Source: Setophaga petechia
Lineage: Eukaryota; Chordata; Aves; Passeriformes; Parulidae
NCBI GenBank assembly: GCA_024362935.1
Contig: JANCRA010000004.1
Coordinates: 19,352,621 to 19,416,620 of the forward strand
Reading direction: 5' to 3'
Length of the DNA: 64,000 nucleotides
Shown here: piece after piece, positions 12,490 to 26,981 of the stretch
Numbering within the stretch: the first letter of the stretch is position 1
How the letters are laid out: each line of letters begins with the position of its first letter
Translations under genes and position numbers: made by a program
The notes under the pieces: model-generated
Told to the model about the DNA's origin: nothing
The model's input: only the letters and a program-made list of their open reading frames with translations
Databases searched by the model: none

Positions 12490-15400
12490 CTGTCCTTGTA
12501 GCTGTGTAATCTGGATAATCTCCACTTCTAGACTCTTGCAGGTAACTTCTAGACTGTAGAAGAGCATTCAAGGGGGAGATAGAAACTAATGAAAGTCTGG
12601 CTGACATTTTGATCATACTCATGCATTTATCAAGATTATCCCAAAGGCATATGTCACAGGAAGAGAGTAGTTTTTCCATATTAAAGATGGCATTAACCTT
12701 CTATCCTGTCTTGCTCCCTTTGCTATTCCCAAACTCTGTAAATATTTCAGATGTCTTCTGCCCCACTCCCAAGCCACTTGGCTGTAAAAAATGGCAAGAC
12801 AATGAAAAACTCAATTTAATCCACATAGTTTTCTGGCTCTAAGGTAATTAATTTTCATTCATTTCTTTGTGCTTAGAGTCAATGGTAGCTGATTGCTAAA
12901 CACCCATTTCAAGTTGTTCCTCTGCCTCCCAAAGATGCACCAGAGCTCAAATAATCCTGATCCAAGCCCCTCAGAACCTTGTATCAGTCAGTGTTTGTTC
13001 CATTCTATTTTTCATGTTGCTTTGTCATTCACAAATGTATTGTGGGCAAAATTAAATAAGTAAACGAACCACTCTCTTTTAAGGAAGGGTTGGGACTTTG
13101 GGGAAAAAGTATTTTTTTTCAAGTCTGAGGTGGTGTCAATCCACACTGATAGCTGAGAAATGTTCACTACTGTTCATTTTTGCCCATTTGCCCACACTCC
13201 ACCTGTGGGAATGCTGCATTAAATAGTTGTAGGGGGACTGTTGTTCTGTACCAAAATATTTCACCAGGACATGAGAGAAATCACTGGGCAACTGACTGAG
13301 AGTTTTGGTAGTAAATGATATAGTAGCTGTCATGGAAAGTCAATAGGAATCTTATTGTAGCTCTCAACAGCATTTATATATTTGTGAGTCCTTATCTGGC
13401 AAATACTTTATTTTTGACCTACCAAGAGGAAGATATTCACCCTGACTAGGGATTTTGACACACTGCCCTGCCTTATGTAAACTTCACCAATCAGCAGCTA
13501 GATCCTGGACCAGAATCATGTAGGGCCAAGTCAGGACACTTTAAGACAAGTTTTAACCCAACCACTCAAAAAACTGTTACTTACTACATGAGAACAATGC
13601 CTCTCATCAGAACAGAGATGTGAATATTTTGTGCCCTCTAAAGCACCAGTAAACCAAGCAGACTAAACTGTGTCTTAGAATGATCTACTTCAAAGGAAAG
13701 TGAGTCCATATGTCAAGAAACTAGGTAACAGAAAAGAAAAATGATGATTTGAAGTTTCAGAAGTAGTTTTCCTGTGAACCTTTTAGGCTGTATATAAGTA
13801 GAAGAAAATCATAGCGGCAACAAGAATTTTTTTTCTTATATTGATTTTTGTTACATTTCTGGTGACTTACTGAGTAGGTAGCCAGAAGCAATTTATAAAT
13901 ACAGTAACATCAGCAGACTCCAGAGCACTAGTAGAGAAGTACCACAGGTTGTACACAATTCAAGAACAATTCAGTGCAATTGCTCCACCTTATTGGGAGC
14001 AATTCAGTACTCCCTGAACTGAATTCACACACTTTCACATGGGTGAAATTCAGTACTAGCCCCCTAATTTCAGTGACTTAGGGCATTTTATACTGAGTGA
14101 GGAACTGAGTCGAAGCACTATCATCAGTAGACTTCAGTTAATTTTTTTCTGGTATGAAAGTGGAAGAGGTAAATGCAGGCTATCATTTTACACCATTTTA
14201 ATAAGAATGAGATTGTACTTGGTAAGACTGTAATTTTTCTTTGTACCTATTGTACTCTCAAAATTCTTAAAATTCCATCTGTCCTTCAGAAAGCCCACCC
14301 ACTACCTTACACATAAGTTTACAGCTCAAGTAGAAAAGAGCCCAGCAAAATCAGTAAATTAAGTTCTCTTCATTCTTTCACTGACAGAAGTTTTAAGCAA
14401 TTTCACAGATGAAATTGATTGAAGTTACAATACTATTGATGAGCTTTTCATACCTTACAGAGATTATATATTAATGTAAGATTATTGCCTTTCATGTGGA
14501 TTTCTGTGGCCAAAATAAGTAGAATACGTTTACTCAAGTGTTTGTTAATATCATTCATTTATTTGTCCTTGCAAGACAGCATGAGAAAAATATTTGGAAA
14601 TGCTTTTTTTTTACATCCAGAACTCAGAAAATGGAGTTGCCTTTTAAGACTGGTTGTTAAATTTCAATCTCCTAAATTATAAGTATAAATAATATATGAG
14701 AAGTTTGATCTTCAGACAAAAAAGAAGGATGTGAAAACTCTAGAGACTGAAGCTCAGGAGCTCAAGAACTCTGCCCACACACCTTGGTGAGCAGGTTACA
14801 GAAGTTGCTTTGTCTGAGAATGAATCCTGCATAGCTTCTGCTAGTAGAACTGACCACAGAAAATGAAAGAACCTTTTCTTTTAGAGGGCTGAAATGCATG
14901 TTTTGGCAACTCTTACTATCTCTCTTCTTACTGAGAAGACTCCCTATTGCACTTCTCCCTGAAAACTGTTATCAGTGTTAACCCAATGTGGTCATTCCCG
15001 TGCTTACACTGGTTGAACTTGACCCCAGCTCAAGTGGGGAAGTCCCGAGACAGACTTGTGTCACTGCTGAGTGACACACTCTGTGTCACTCACAGCGACC
15101 AAGTGCGCTCCAAGACTTTGCCTGCCTGAATCCAGATGGCAAGGGAGAGGGCAACAGCTGGGATGTGAGGGCAGAGAGCATGAACCACAGCCAAAAGTTC
15201 AGTGGAAGTGGTATCTATTATTCATGCAACTGTTTCTGTGTTGAGGTTTTGGTACCCTCTCAAATCCTAAAATTTTATGTGTTCCATGCATAGCTCTGGG
15301 ATTAGCAATGGCCAAATATCGCCAGTTAGAAAATCCAACAAAACTTTTCACTGATTCAAGACATTTTGGGAGAAGGGCTCAAGATAGCCATGTTTCTGAC

Positions 15401-16995
15401 AATACAGGAGATGCAAGGCTGTTTAAATAAGCTCTGTGACTACTCACAATATCTGACTAAAGGATTAAAGCTGAATATGCATACAAGTGGATAAAAAACT
15501 TTTGTCCTGATTTAGTGACTTTGTTTTAATCCTTAGTTAAAAGACAGAAACAGGTATACTGTTTCAGGAATTCCATTCCTGCTCTTTTGGTATTTCAGCT
15601 GGGTTTGTCTTGATATGGTCTGTTGAGAACTTAAAAGGAACACTCTATTTTGAACCTCTAGATGTCATTTGTATTCAAGGATGGTAGCTGATGGCCTTTC
15701 ACCTCCTGAGCTAGAAATTTTCAGGTAGCTGAATTTCCTACTATCATAATTTATTCTTACCAGGAAATGTATGAAAAACCTAGAAAATTTGTTGAGGACA
15801 GATACAGACTCAGTTCACAACTCCTGGAAGATTCTCTCTCCCATAGCTCTCCTGTTACAAGAGACCTTTATCCTTGAAGTTGCTGGGGCCTTGTACCTCA
15901 GAGGTTCTTTGACATGTAGAGAAGTCTCTTCGCTTGCAGCTGGAGGAGTCTCAAACCTACTACCAACTGGTCACCAAGGCCTTAGGCTTTGGATCCAGCC
16001 TTTAAATCTTTGCTTATGTGTGTCATCTTGATAAAGTTCCATGGGACAACTCATATGAGTAAGTGTCTGAACAGCTCACTTTCTTTGTGTTGCTTGTTAG
16101 TGCTTGTGTGCTTTGATATTCAATGTGTCTAAATCACCACACAGTATTTTATTTTTATTTTCATAAAATGCTTGAATTAAATTACACTGATATGAAATAT
16201 GCCTCTGGCCCCATGCAGATGTTTCCAAAAAGCCTAATAACAAACAGATCACAGGGCAGAAGATTGCATATTCTTACAGTAATTTCCAAGCCTAGCTGCT
16301 TTTCAGAGTTCTGATTACAAGAAAAGCCATGCTGCCGATGTTGCTTTAACTGTGATGTTAAAATGAAAACTCATTGTTGCATCCCGGGGGGATTCAGGAA
16401 CATTGACTTTGTTGCCCATCTGAAATGGTATAATGTTCACTATTTCTATCATGTGGGTATCAGTTCCAAGTTGGAAACCAGCCTTCTCTCATAATTCAAG
16501 CTGGGGCTATACTGATGCAAACCTTCTCAGATATTATAAGCCAGTATGAGCTCAAAAAAAGAATTCACTGCTCAAGGCCAAATAGCTTCAAAGCTAACAA
16601 TCCTCCAGAGTCAGTGTGAAAGTGTTGAAACTGTCAATGTCAACTTTCACCATGCATAGTGAGTGTAAAACTTCAATAATGACATCATGGAGAAAAGGAC
16701 AAAGGGCAGGCACTACACAGAAAAGTGCCAGTGCTCTTCAAATCTTTGAAACCTTCAAGGATTTATCTGGACTAACACTTCTACACATAGTCATTGGGGT
16801 CTTAGGCTATACTGATTAAGGATTTAGCTTATTCAAAGGCTCTCACTGATAGCAAGGATGACAAGGTTTCAGCAGTTATATTGGATTCCATTAGCTTTCA
16901 CTTAAAAAAAACATACCCCAAAACCCTCAGGAGCCAGGTCTTTTTTTCTGCCTCTGATTTTCTTTCATTGAGTCAACCTTTATTTTTCCCCTTAA

Positions 16996-17050
16996 CACTC
17001 ACATATGCACACATGCATGCATGCACACACACATTAATATATATTAATGT
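16996..17050. repeat. CA/TGCA-rich run ending in a 20-bp perfect palindrome
   Basis: Alternating purine-pyrimidine sequence (CACATATGCACACATGCATG type) runs into ACATTAATATATATTAATGT at 17031-17050, which equals its own reverse complement. Confidence 0.85.
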
Positions 17051-20000
17051 TTGGGTTTGAATCACAAACAGGTTTTGCAGCACTTGTGCTCTCAGTTCTC
17101 AGAATGCAGATCCCAGAAGAATTGAATCAATCCTTCAGGAATTCCCTGAAGCACCACATAACATGTTCACTCATTTCAGCTGCACTTAGGGCAACAGATA
17201 CACTTTTAAAAGGGGAAAAACATATCAGAGAAGGAGGGAGGGGTGTTCTAGTTTGAAAAAAAATCAGATAATCAAGAGAGAAATTAAAAAGTGAGACTCT
17301 GTGGTTTTGATATAAGTACCTATCCTAATGCTTTTAGTGCAAACTGCAGAAATAGGTTTTATGGAGGACAGGCATGCTTTCTTTCTAACTAGAAAAGAGA
17401 GTCAGAGAGTCAGATGAAGAGGAAAGAGATGGAACTTGAAGAAGGAATTGTTCCCTCTGTCCTCTCTCTCTTATTTGTGAGAACTGTAAAAGGATCCATG
17501 TTGTACTTTGCAGACATGCAGTAACAGCTGGAGCCCCAAACTAAATATCTTCTAAAAATCTTGGAAAGAAATGACAAGTATCACCTGTTGTTAAACGCAT
17601 GGCAAAAGAAGATGAAGAAAGTTTATTTAAATATTATTTAATAATTTAATTACTCTCCTATTATTCAAAAGCTTGTGACAGGGTACTGGATGTAGACCAC
17701 CCAACTCTTAACCCAACACCTGAAGACCCAGCTCTTTTTCTCATTCTTGCATTTCTCATTTCCACTTTCTTCTAGTTCTGCTGTAGGTATCACCAGTTTC
17801 TTGTCGCCTCAGCAGCCCCAGCACCCCTGGCACATTTCAGTTGCTTAACGCAGGATTTTCTGTGGTGCTGTGTAATCCATTCTGGAATCTGTGCAACCCA
17901 TGACATCGGTAGGGAGCTGGCAGATCTGACACGGGGGCTATGGAGACCTGGGACCATCTAAACCTGCAGGTGCAAGCCAGACAGTGGCTGAAATGGCACT
18001 AGATGTCCCCATTTGGCAGCATAAGTGTTCCAGACATACTTCAATGTTGCTTCCCTGTGAAGCTGTAGGAACTGTTGCACAATATTACCTGCTGCACAAA
18101 GACCCTGATCCCACCCCAAAGTCATGAGGGATGGATAACTGTTTTTGAAATATTAGCTCAGGGACCCTTGTGCCCACTCTTACACAATTACCTAGGATAT
18201 TTTTTTAGGATTACCTACATTGTCATGGAAAGAGAGTGTACTCATTCCAGAGTCTGAGCCATTTAATGATATAGTTGACAACACAGAACAAAACTTTTTT
18301 AATCCATCAAAGGCATCTATGTTTACTCTGTTATTACAGCCCAAGTAATTTTCTGTGTATCAATTCCACTCATGATAGTCAAAAAAGGCTTTTCAGGAAA
18401 CAAACCAGCTGAGAGTTGTTTCTTTGTACACAGAGAAATATGAGGTGGGAGACAGTGGAGGGATCTTCAAGTTATTGCAGCCTTACCTAGCTTCAGATGG
18501 AAAATAGTAAAGCTAGATCTGTGGGTTACTCAGCTCAAACTAGTAAGTTATTCTTAGAGGCAAGATTTGTTTTTTAAATATAATTATCCTGCTTTGAAGA
18601 CCTGAGGCAGTAACCCTCTGTGGGATACATCTACAGGCCCACACTAGCACAGAGGGGCTCTCTGGTACTCTGGGCAGCAGCAGCCTGGAGATACTCTGTG
18701 TAGTTTGCAGGTTCACCTGGAAATGGAACCAATTCACAGCCACAGTGGCCACCTTTAAATCTGGAGTTTCTGCAGACAGATTCAGATCATGGGATGAATT
18801 CTGCAGCAATTGGACGGAGGGCTCCCTGCCTCCTGTACCACCATTATTCTCATCTTGGCCCCACACAGAACTCACAAATTTGCTACTGAGATGTGGACTC
18901 TCCTACTCCAGGTGCACCAAAAGCCATTGTCTTGGGGCTTATGACCTCAGGGTTTTAAGCAATATCCCAAGGGTTTATTTTCCACTTTCTTATTGTTGTT
19001 GTTAACTTAAAATCAACTGTTTATATTTCTTGGTGCCCTTATAAAAGAAATTAGCATGAAAGGATTGAAGGGGCGAAGGTTTATCACAACCATGCAAGTG
19101 GAGAAGAGCAAGGGGGAGGAGGGAATACTCTACCTCTTTTATGAGCTGCTCTCTTCTCTGCTAATGCACTGGTTTTGCTGAAGGGACTGTACTACAATGC
19201 TGAATTCAAACTTTTATGAGAAAGGTTTAGCGTATATTCTGTGAGGTGATTTCCTCAAACATATTTCCTTTTGGGGTCGCTATAGTGATTGTGTACCCAG
19301 GCATCCACAGAGCTAGGTTAGCTGCTGCTGAACTGTTATTTCACTCCCTCTGACTTTACATCCACATTAGGTCACTGACTTCCTTGGATCTCTCCCCAGC
19401 TTGTACAGTGAGAATAGAATGAGGCTGTTCTGGAGGGGGCTGGTTTTTCATTTTTCAATAAGGCCTATACAGCATGAGGAACCCACAGCAAAATCAGAAC
19501 ACTGGTCTTGCAATTTAACATTGTAATTGTTAAGTTTCATTATGAGAGAAGAATTTAGACACTTGGGTTTCTTTTCCTGGGGTAATTCTTACATTTTCTT
19601 GACCAAGTTATTACTTTGTGGCAGCTCTGAGTCTACTTGGTGGACCCTTTCTTACCAGAGCTTGTCACTTATACAGTTTCACTGTTGAAGGACTTGCTGA
19701 AATCCTCTGCTATACCTCTGCAAAGAACAAAATTCTCCTCGGGGCAAAGAGCAAGCACAATGTGAGACTGCACTCAAATGCCTCAGGAGGATAAATACTT
19801 TTTTGTGACTTGCAGATCTGTACCCATTTTTCCATAAAAGGCATCAAGCATATTGTTTCTGCCTAGGTAGCATTCCATATTTCCATCCAGCTGGAAGAAA
19901 AGGAGACCAGACAAAACCAGTCAAACTGAGGGTGTCTGCTTCACTGATAATACCTCACCATTAATCCGCTAAAACAGCTCAGGCACATCAGAATTTTAAG

Positions 20001-23000
20001 AAACTCCTGCCCCAGCTAATGCTTTGTTCTGATCCAAAGTTTTAAAATGAATGCTGCTCAATATAATTCAGGCTTCAGCCTGAACTCCCCCCATTGTATT
20101 CAGTTTTCCCAACATTTGGTGTAGGAACAATCCAAATTTTGAAGGTGATCTTTCACTAGCAGTGCCTTCTCTTCTTCTTACCACAGCTCCAGTGTGACTA
20201 CAAGAAATACACTTCATACGTGATAGAGGAAGGGTAGATGGATATCTAGCCTCTGAACAGCTGCATGGAAGTCAGCCACTTTCTCAAGGAGTTAATATAA
20301 GAGGGTAAGCATAGATAAAATACCCTATCTCCTTGTGGCCTTTCAGAAAAGGAGGTGACCCATGCCACAGTAAGCCCCTGAGAGAGGGCAGTTACTTTTT
20401 TCTTTCAGTCCTAGATCCAGTGCTTGCTGCTTTATTTTTCTGTGGTTAATGTCCATCACTGTCTTATCTACTTAGCTGGATCTCCTGTTACTTTTCCAGT
20501 CATTTATGAGCAATATATTCTCTCATACACCTCACAAAGACACACTCATCTGGAAGCCTTGCATCAGCTAGGGATTTTTGAGTGACAAAGACCTTGCTAG
20601 GATTTAAGAAAGTGTGAACTGTGGAAAGCATTGAGGAGTACTGCAGACCAAACACATATGGTCTAACCTTTAGTTCATTCCCTTGTCAGTGGAATGATAG
20701 TGAAATTTACAATCTCTCCCCACTGCCCTAATATGTTTCCTCTGAAAAACTCTTATTAGTCTTCACAACAGCATGGCAATCTCTATTGAGAAGGCAAAAT
20801 GAGAAGGCCAGCTAGATAGTGTCTATGAAAAATAGACATGGAAGAGATTAAGATAGGGTGCACAACACCAGAGAGGATAGCAAAGAGCTGTGAGTGGCTG
20901 TATAGCATTCTACATCCACTTGAGATTTCAAATCTTTGCAGCAGTTTTGCAAAGCAAAGCACTCTCCCATCAGAATGCAGTAGGACACAGGAGTATATTC
21001 ACAAGACTAGTCTTATGACTCTAAGTAATCACAGTCTTGCCCGTTGTGTAATGTCATCACTGAAAAGGCTGGTTGTACTAATAGGAAGTGATGGCTGATC
21101 CCATTTAGAGAAACATTTCTAAGAAGCAACAAGCGGTATAATATCAGGAGGACTTTTAGATTTTCACATCTCTTCTCCTGGGGGCGCCTGCAGATAAAGA
21201 AGTAGGCAGGAAAAGTAAATATTTACTTACTTTTTTTTTTACATCACTTAGTATGGTGCTGCAAATGCAGTTGCATTTGTTCTATAAATCACATAATGAC
21301 TCAATAAAAGCAAGAAAGACGTGTAGCAACAAGGGAGGATGAAAGAGTGAAAATTTCTGTAGGCCAATTATGGGAAGCTTGTCTTTCTCCTTTAATATGG
21401 AGGCCATCCACAACATGTACATGGTCATGATCTGTACTTAACTCTCCTGAGATAAGCTCAGAGAAGCTCAGCTAAAAGAAAGATTTCTCCAAATTTGTCC
21501 CCTTAGCTGAACTAAGTACACAGTTCTTATTCATAAAAAGTGATTAGCTTGCAGATCTTACCACATCATTTACAGATGTTTTGCTGGAGGCCAAATTCTG
21601 CTTGATTTGCATAACTATTTCCACCATTGTTAGCTTTGGCTTTTCCATGACACTGAATTATGACATTATTAGAATGTCTTTGGTCCATAACCTACCATGA
21701 AGGCCCAGTAAAATATGTTCTGTACTATATATGTTATCTCATAAACAACAAAGAGTCAATGTGAAAAAATGAGTTGCCCTCAGTCACAAGAAAAATTATA
21801 ATCTGTCAGGACCTGCCAGTTCCTAAAAATCATTTTTATACTATTGTTTTCTTGTCTTCCATTTCAAAGTCTGGCTGAGATGTGCACTGGTGGAAAAATC
21901 TTGTGGCTTCTCCTTTCCTGAACGTCCATCAAAACCCACTATATTGCTGTTGGGAGAACGTGTCTCTACAAGCTGTACTTAACTATCTTCTGCATGCAAA
22001 TCATCAGCATGTGACCCACCCAGAAACAGCTGCAGCATGCATATGACCTTGGAAATGGGAATCAGTCCTACTGATCAGCTTTGTTCAAGAGTCTGTGCTC
22101 ACTGAGAGCACTATCTTTGGATGCAGCTGAGTTCTGTGGTGTTGGAGCTGAAAGGCATGCCTACCTTTGTCTGGATTATATTGGTGAAATTTTCAGGTTG
22201 CAGTCGACATCTTTCTGAAGGTCTTTCCAATGTGATGTCTGCATCAAGTGGTGTTAGACCCTGATAACAGAAACCTGAACCAGAAAATTCTTTCCCCAAG
22301 CCTGGACTAATCTCCATGTCCTTTCAGTGCCATGCCTGCCAGTTTGCTTTCCCCAGCAAAGACTCTATACAGAACAACAGCCATAAAGGCTGCTGTGCCT
22401 GTCAACTATTCAAATTGAATGTGCTCTCACTCTCACACCCACCCACCCCAGGGCACACATATACCTCCTGCATGGAAGGAAATCCTTTGCACAAGGAGTT
22501 GCAATGGAGATGTAGTATTTCATACTGAAGTGTCAAAGTTGCCATCTAAATCAGATACATCATCTACTGATTCCAGTGCTCTAAGTTACCCTTTGAAACA
22601 GATGTCTTCCCTCTTGAGTTAGGTTGATGGCCTGCTTGTGAAGACAACAAGAAGCTCATCAAGAGCTGTGATAGCTGCTCTGACAGATATTCTCTCATAA
22701 ACTTACTTGCAGTAGTTTTACAGATAATCACCCCCTCCAGCTGCAGGGATGTGTGCCCATACATCAGATGTTCCTGTCCATGTCTGGTGTATTAATTGCA
22801 ACCACCAAGCTGTGAACTGCATCAGCTGAGGCATTGGCACACCCGCTGTTTTGTCCATTTTGCTGACCCTGCAGCAAGACTATCCCCAGTGGCAGGGATG
22901 GCACAGACAACGAGGCCTGTACCACTCTTAGCAGGTAGAATTTGATTTGCCAGGGAAGGCCTTTCAGGATCCTTGGATACAAAGAGCAGAAATTTTAATT

Positions 23001-25206
23001 CAAGAAAGATATTTGCATAGCATACATCAAAAGAGGAATATAAAGATATGCTTTTCCCCCCATACAGTGGAAATCATAGATAGAGGCTCACCTGCTTCTT
23101 GTGTGGGCTACCTTCAGAGGCACCTGCTGATACAGTCTCATTCTCTTTTCTCTCTGAAACTCTTGTCACACAAATGAGGTTTTTTTCATTCCTCACTCAT
23201 GCCCTTCATGAAAGATAGCAGTAGTCTCCATGTGCTGTAATTGGACTGACTGGCTGGCTGATTTCTGTTCTCCCCTTGTGCAGCCCTGGAAACCTGGGAG
23301 AAAAAAGGTGGAACAACCAGCCACTCAAAAAACCCCAGTCTATTTAAAAGGTTAAGGAGTAGAGCATGAAACTTCTGTCTGTTACGGGCGACTGGGCATT
23401 GCAATTTGGATGTCTTGTTCCTAATACTTCCACACTATGATTATCACAAGGATAACAAAGGATGGGAAAGACAAGCCATTCTCATTGGGAACTTTTAAAG
23501 GGGGTTTTTGTGAGTTGAGTGTCACACTTTCTGTTTTTCTAGAATATGACAATGCTTGAAAAAGCAAGGTACAGTATGCTTAGCTTAAACTGTCTAAAGG
23601 ATCTGAAATGTTGTGCATGTTCAAAAAACATTCTCAGTGTGCACACATGCATCTAAGCCAAGAAATCCTTCTATCATTACCCTGGGTGTTGCTTGCAGTG
23701 AAAAGAGAATGCTTAAATAACCTCAGTGTAAGTAACTCTGAATTGATAGTGATGTTCTTGTGTTAAAATGACAATTACAGAAAATATGAAGTTAATCTTA
23801 CAGGTCAGCTTCTCCTCAGCTCAGCACACTTCTTTCATTTACATTTGCTTCATCCTCTCCCAGATCACAAACAAAGGAGCTGCTGATTTTTGTCACCATT
23901 ACCAGAGCATTTTAGTATTCTAGTAATTCTGTATATTTATATCCTTACTGAACTGACCTCCTTTTTTTTCCCCACTCCTTTTTACTAACCCAACCTGCAC
24001 CAGACCTTTATCTATTCTCCCTGCTCATTCTGGTCTTCTGTGCTTTTCCTATGTGGGTTCCTCAGCAAAAGGAAAACATCAAGATATTCCTCCAAACTGG
24101 GAGCACAGACTCAGCTCTCATTCATTTGCAGCAATCCTGCTGCAGTGTTCTTGAGCATATATGTCCTCTGTGCTTCCCCCGTTCAGACAAAACTTCGACT
24201 GCATCTTAATCATGTTATTGCAGGGGCTAACTAGAGTTCCATCATTCCAGAAAACTAAGGCAGATAAGTATGTTCTTCTGCCAGAAATGTGTCAGTCAGT
24301 CACAAAGTCAAAAACTCCTCCATCTGAATATGATGCATTCATCGTATGATTGGTGCAACATAAAAGAGGATGGAAATTATGGATTCACTAAAAGACTGCC
24401 TTCTTCATTTTGCCAGTCTCTAAAATGGGGCTGTCCATGTTTTTATCAGAGGGTCAGGAGTCATAAAGAGTAATATTTTGACTTCTTCCCACTGCTTACA
24501 ATTCCAGATAAGAAACAATAAAAATTATTAAAAATGTCTGATAATAAGGCTGTTTTTAAAGCTTACAAAACATTTGTAAGCTCCTAATAGCTCATAAAAG
24601 ATTATATCTTCTGAGATCTGAGTTTGACTCAAACTACATTCCAGAGCATAGCTCTATGCTCAGAGTTGTGTTGTCCATTTTTGCTTTTTGCTACCCTTAG
24701 AAGCTTTGCCTATCCCAGGAATAAATTTTGTGCTAAAGAAAAAAAAAATCATTTAATAATCTCTGCTTCAATCTCTGTGGTGTTGGTGAGACTGAGAATC
24801 TTGTTAAAGATGGAAGGTAGTCACTGTATTAAGCAATGGGCTTAGCCCTCTCTGAGTCATGTGGTATAGCCAATAAAGATATTATGGAGCAACCATCATA
24901 CCTTATGCCTTGATTTTGTCAGCATCTCATGGCAATATTATTGAATTTCACCTTGTTTTCCCTCTTAGTCCTTCTGATTTCGCCTACTCATAGGCTTAAC
25001 ATATCAGACAAAAAAGAAAATCTTCTTTATAGTGTTTTTACTGTCTCTGAAAAGTTGATCTTTCAGGACTGGTAACTGACATATTGAATTTGGCTCTAAT
25101 GGTAATTGTTTAAATGTTATAGAAGCTTTAACATGTCATCTGTTAAACTTATTGGTGATGCAGCTGTTCAACGTGCAGTATGGGTAACATTTACATGATT
25201 TACTGG

Positions 25207-25355
25207 GTGACGTACAGTTTTTGATTCAATAGTAATGTATTTGATTCAATAGGTGATGTATCTAATTCAACTGGGATTCCATGTAATTCAAAGGTGATAC
25301 ATTTGATTCACTAGCTGATGTACCTGATTTAGAAGGTGATGGATCTAGTTCACTG
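25207..25355. repeat. Degenerate 21-bp minisatellite, seven units
   Basis: Units start at 25207 (25 bp), 25232, 25253, 25274 (20 bp), 25294, 25315 and 25336 (20 bp). The approximate consensus is GTGATGTATTTGATTCAATAG. Copies differ at several positions each, so the array is old. Three units keep an exact TGATTCA. Confidence 0.85.
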
Positions 25356-26198
25356 AAAATGATTCCAATTCCCCCATGCAAGGTATTTACTTCAGTGTGT
25401 GATGAATGAGCTTTAATAATAATAATACATGTTTCTCCAATAGTGGATGTATTGACTTCAATTTATATCCCAAGCTTCCCAAATCTGGAGTGGAGTGGAA
25501 GTGACACCCTGCAGCCACCACTCAGGTGAGGATCACCAGCAGTGTGAAAAATTAGCCACTAAAATAATGGGAGCAAATTATGTGGTAAAAGCTGTGTTTC
25601 CCAGATGAAATATTTTCACCAGATGTGATGTGAGGATACAAATGCCCTGTCACTGCTGTTATTGCTACCACAGTACATGACAAAAATCCCCAAATCCATT
25701 TACCTTTAGTGTCATTGCTGGGATTACATACTGAGTACTTATTTCCCCAGAGTTGTGTGAGCTCTCAAATAGCAGCATCTGAACTAACAGCTCCGCTTAC
25801 TTCATTTTTGTGTGTGCTTTTATTTTGTTAGAGGCCGGCAAATATTTAGCTCTGGTGCAAATGGGGAGAAGGGGGTTGGCAAAGAGCAGTATCACATGGG
25901 GTAAGGCATGTGGGAACTTAGTCCTGCATAGCATACTGCTGATCACCATGTCTTCACTGGAATCATGTCCTGGTAAAACTTAGGGAAGCTTCTGCTTCAC
26001 AAGCGTTGGTTCCTTGTTTTTCAGCTGGTTATCGCCCACACTAGAAACACATCTCTGAATAGGTCAGTCTCATTGTCCTGTCCCCCTTGGACTCCACCTT
26101 CAAAATCAGTGGAAGAGTCTTTGGGTGATGGTTGAGTTATTTTGCACATGCAGATTACATTTTCAGCCACAAATATGGAACCTTTGCTTGCACTCCTA

Positions 26199-26447
26199 CA
26201 AAAAAAACCCAACAAATCAAACCAAACCTAACCAAACCAAACCAAACCAAATTAAAAAACAAAACAAAAAAAAAACCCAAAACCAATAACAAACCCCCCA
26301 AAACCAAACCTAACCAACCAAAACCAAACAAAACAAAAACCACCCCCAAACAAACAAGAAAACAAAAAGCAAACACCCCCCCCCAACCAACCAACAAAAA
26401 AAACCCTCCAAGAAGCAAACAAAACAACACAAAACCACCAAAAAAAG
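26199..26447. repeat. A/C-rich low-complexity island, about 250 bp
   Basis: Built of ACCAAACC, AAACAAAA, CCAACCAACAA and C-run groups, with almost no G or T on the plus strand. A 157-codon plus frame (Lys/Pro/Asn/Thr) and minus frames rich in Phe/Gly/Leu run through it and are compositional. Confidence 0.9.
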
Positions 26448-26960
26448 CTCTTCTTGGACATTTCAGGAGGCCTGAGATCAGTCATGAAAGAAGATACTCT
26501 TTGAGTTTAGATGCAGGTTTGGTTGATGTGCATACACCCATGCACACATACAAACCTGAAAGATTTTCTGTGGGATCTCAGACCCCCCAGAAAGCCAGTT
26601 CATAGCCCAAAGCAACTCTCTCCTACTTTCCAACCCTACTTTGTGGCTGCTTCTTCCTTATAACATTTCCCTACCCTCATCCCCAGTGAAGAACTTCTCC
26701 TGTGGGGCAAAAGCAAGAACTACAGTCCGTCCAACATACATGCTTCCATTTTGTGCTCTACTTGATAGGGTTCCCAGAGCATATGCCTCATTCTTTGTGC
26801 CCTTTTTACAGATCTTTGAGGTGTATTCATTTTCTACTGTGGATGCAACTATTCTTCTTGTGGCTGATATGTCTGCTTTTTAAAGCCTACTAACTGTACA
26901 AGTTGGAGTCTCTGAATGCTAAAAATAATGTGCTAAATAGCAGAATAAGTACCTAATCTT

Positions 26961-26981
26961 AAAATAAATAAATAAATAAAT
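26961..26981. repeat. (AAAT)n microsatellite
   Basis: Five AAAT units. Confidence 0.8.

Larger units (their letters stand above)
10041..25206. other. Intergenic, no gene found
   Basis: About 15 kb of mostly unique AT-rich sequence. Besides the short repeats listed separately it holds hairpins at 13978-14004 and 15057-15078, and a run of small frames (60-111 codons) with no domain that I recognise. I see no CR1, LTR or RNA gene. Confidence 0.65.

Noticed and set aside
25207..25355. CRISPR-like array
   Set aside because: Units abut without spacers, are degenerate, and the genome is vertebrate.
26132..26605. 157-codon plus frame and 77-91 codon minus frames
   Set aside because: They lie almost wholly in the A/C-rich island; composition alone explains the lack of stops.
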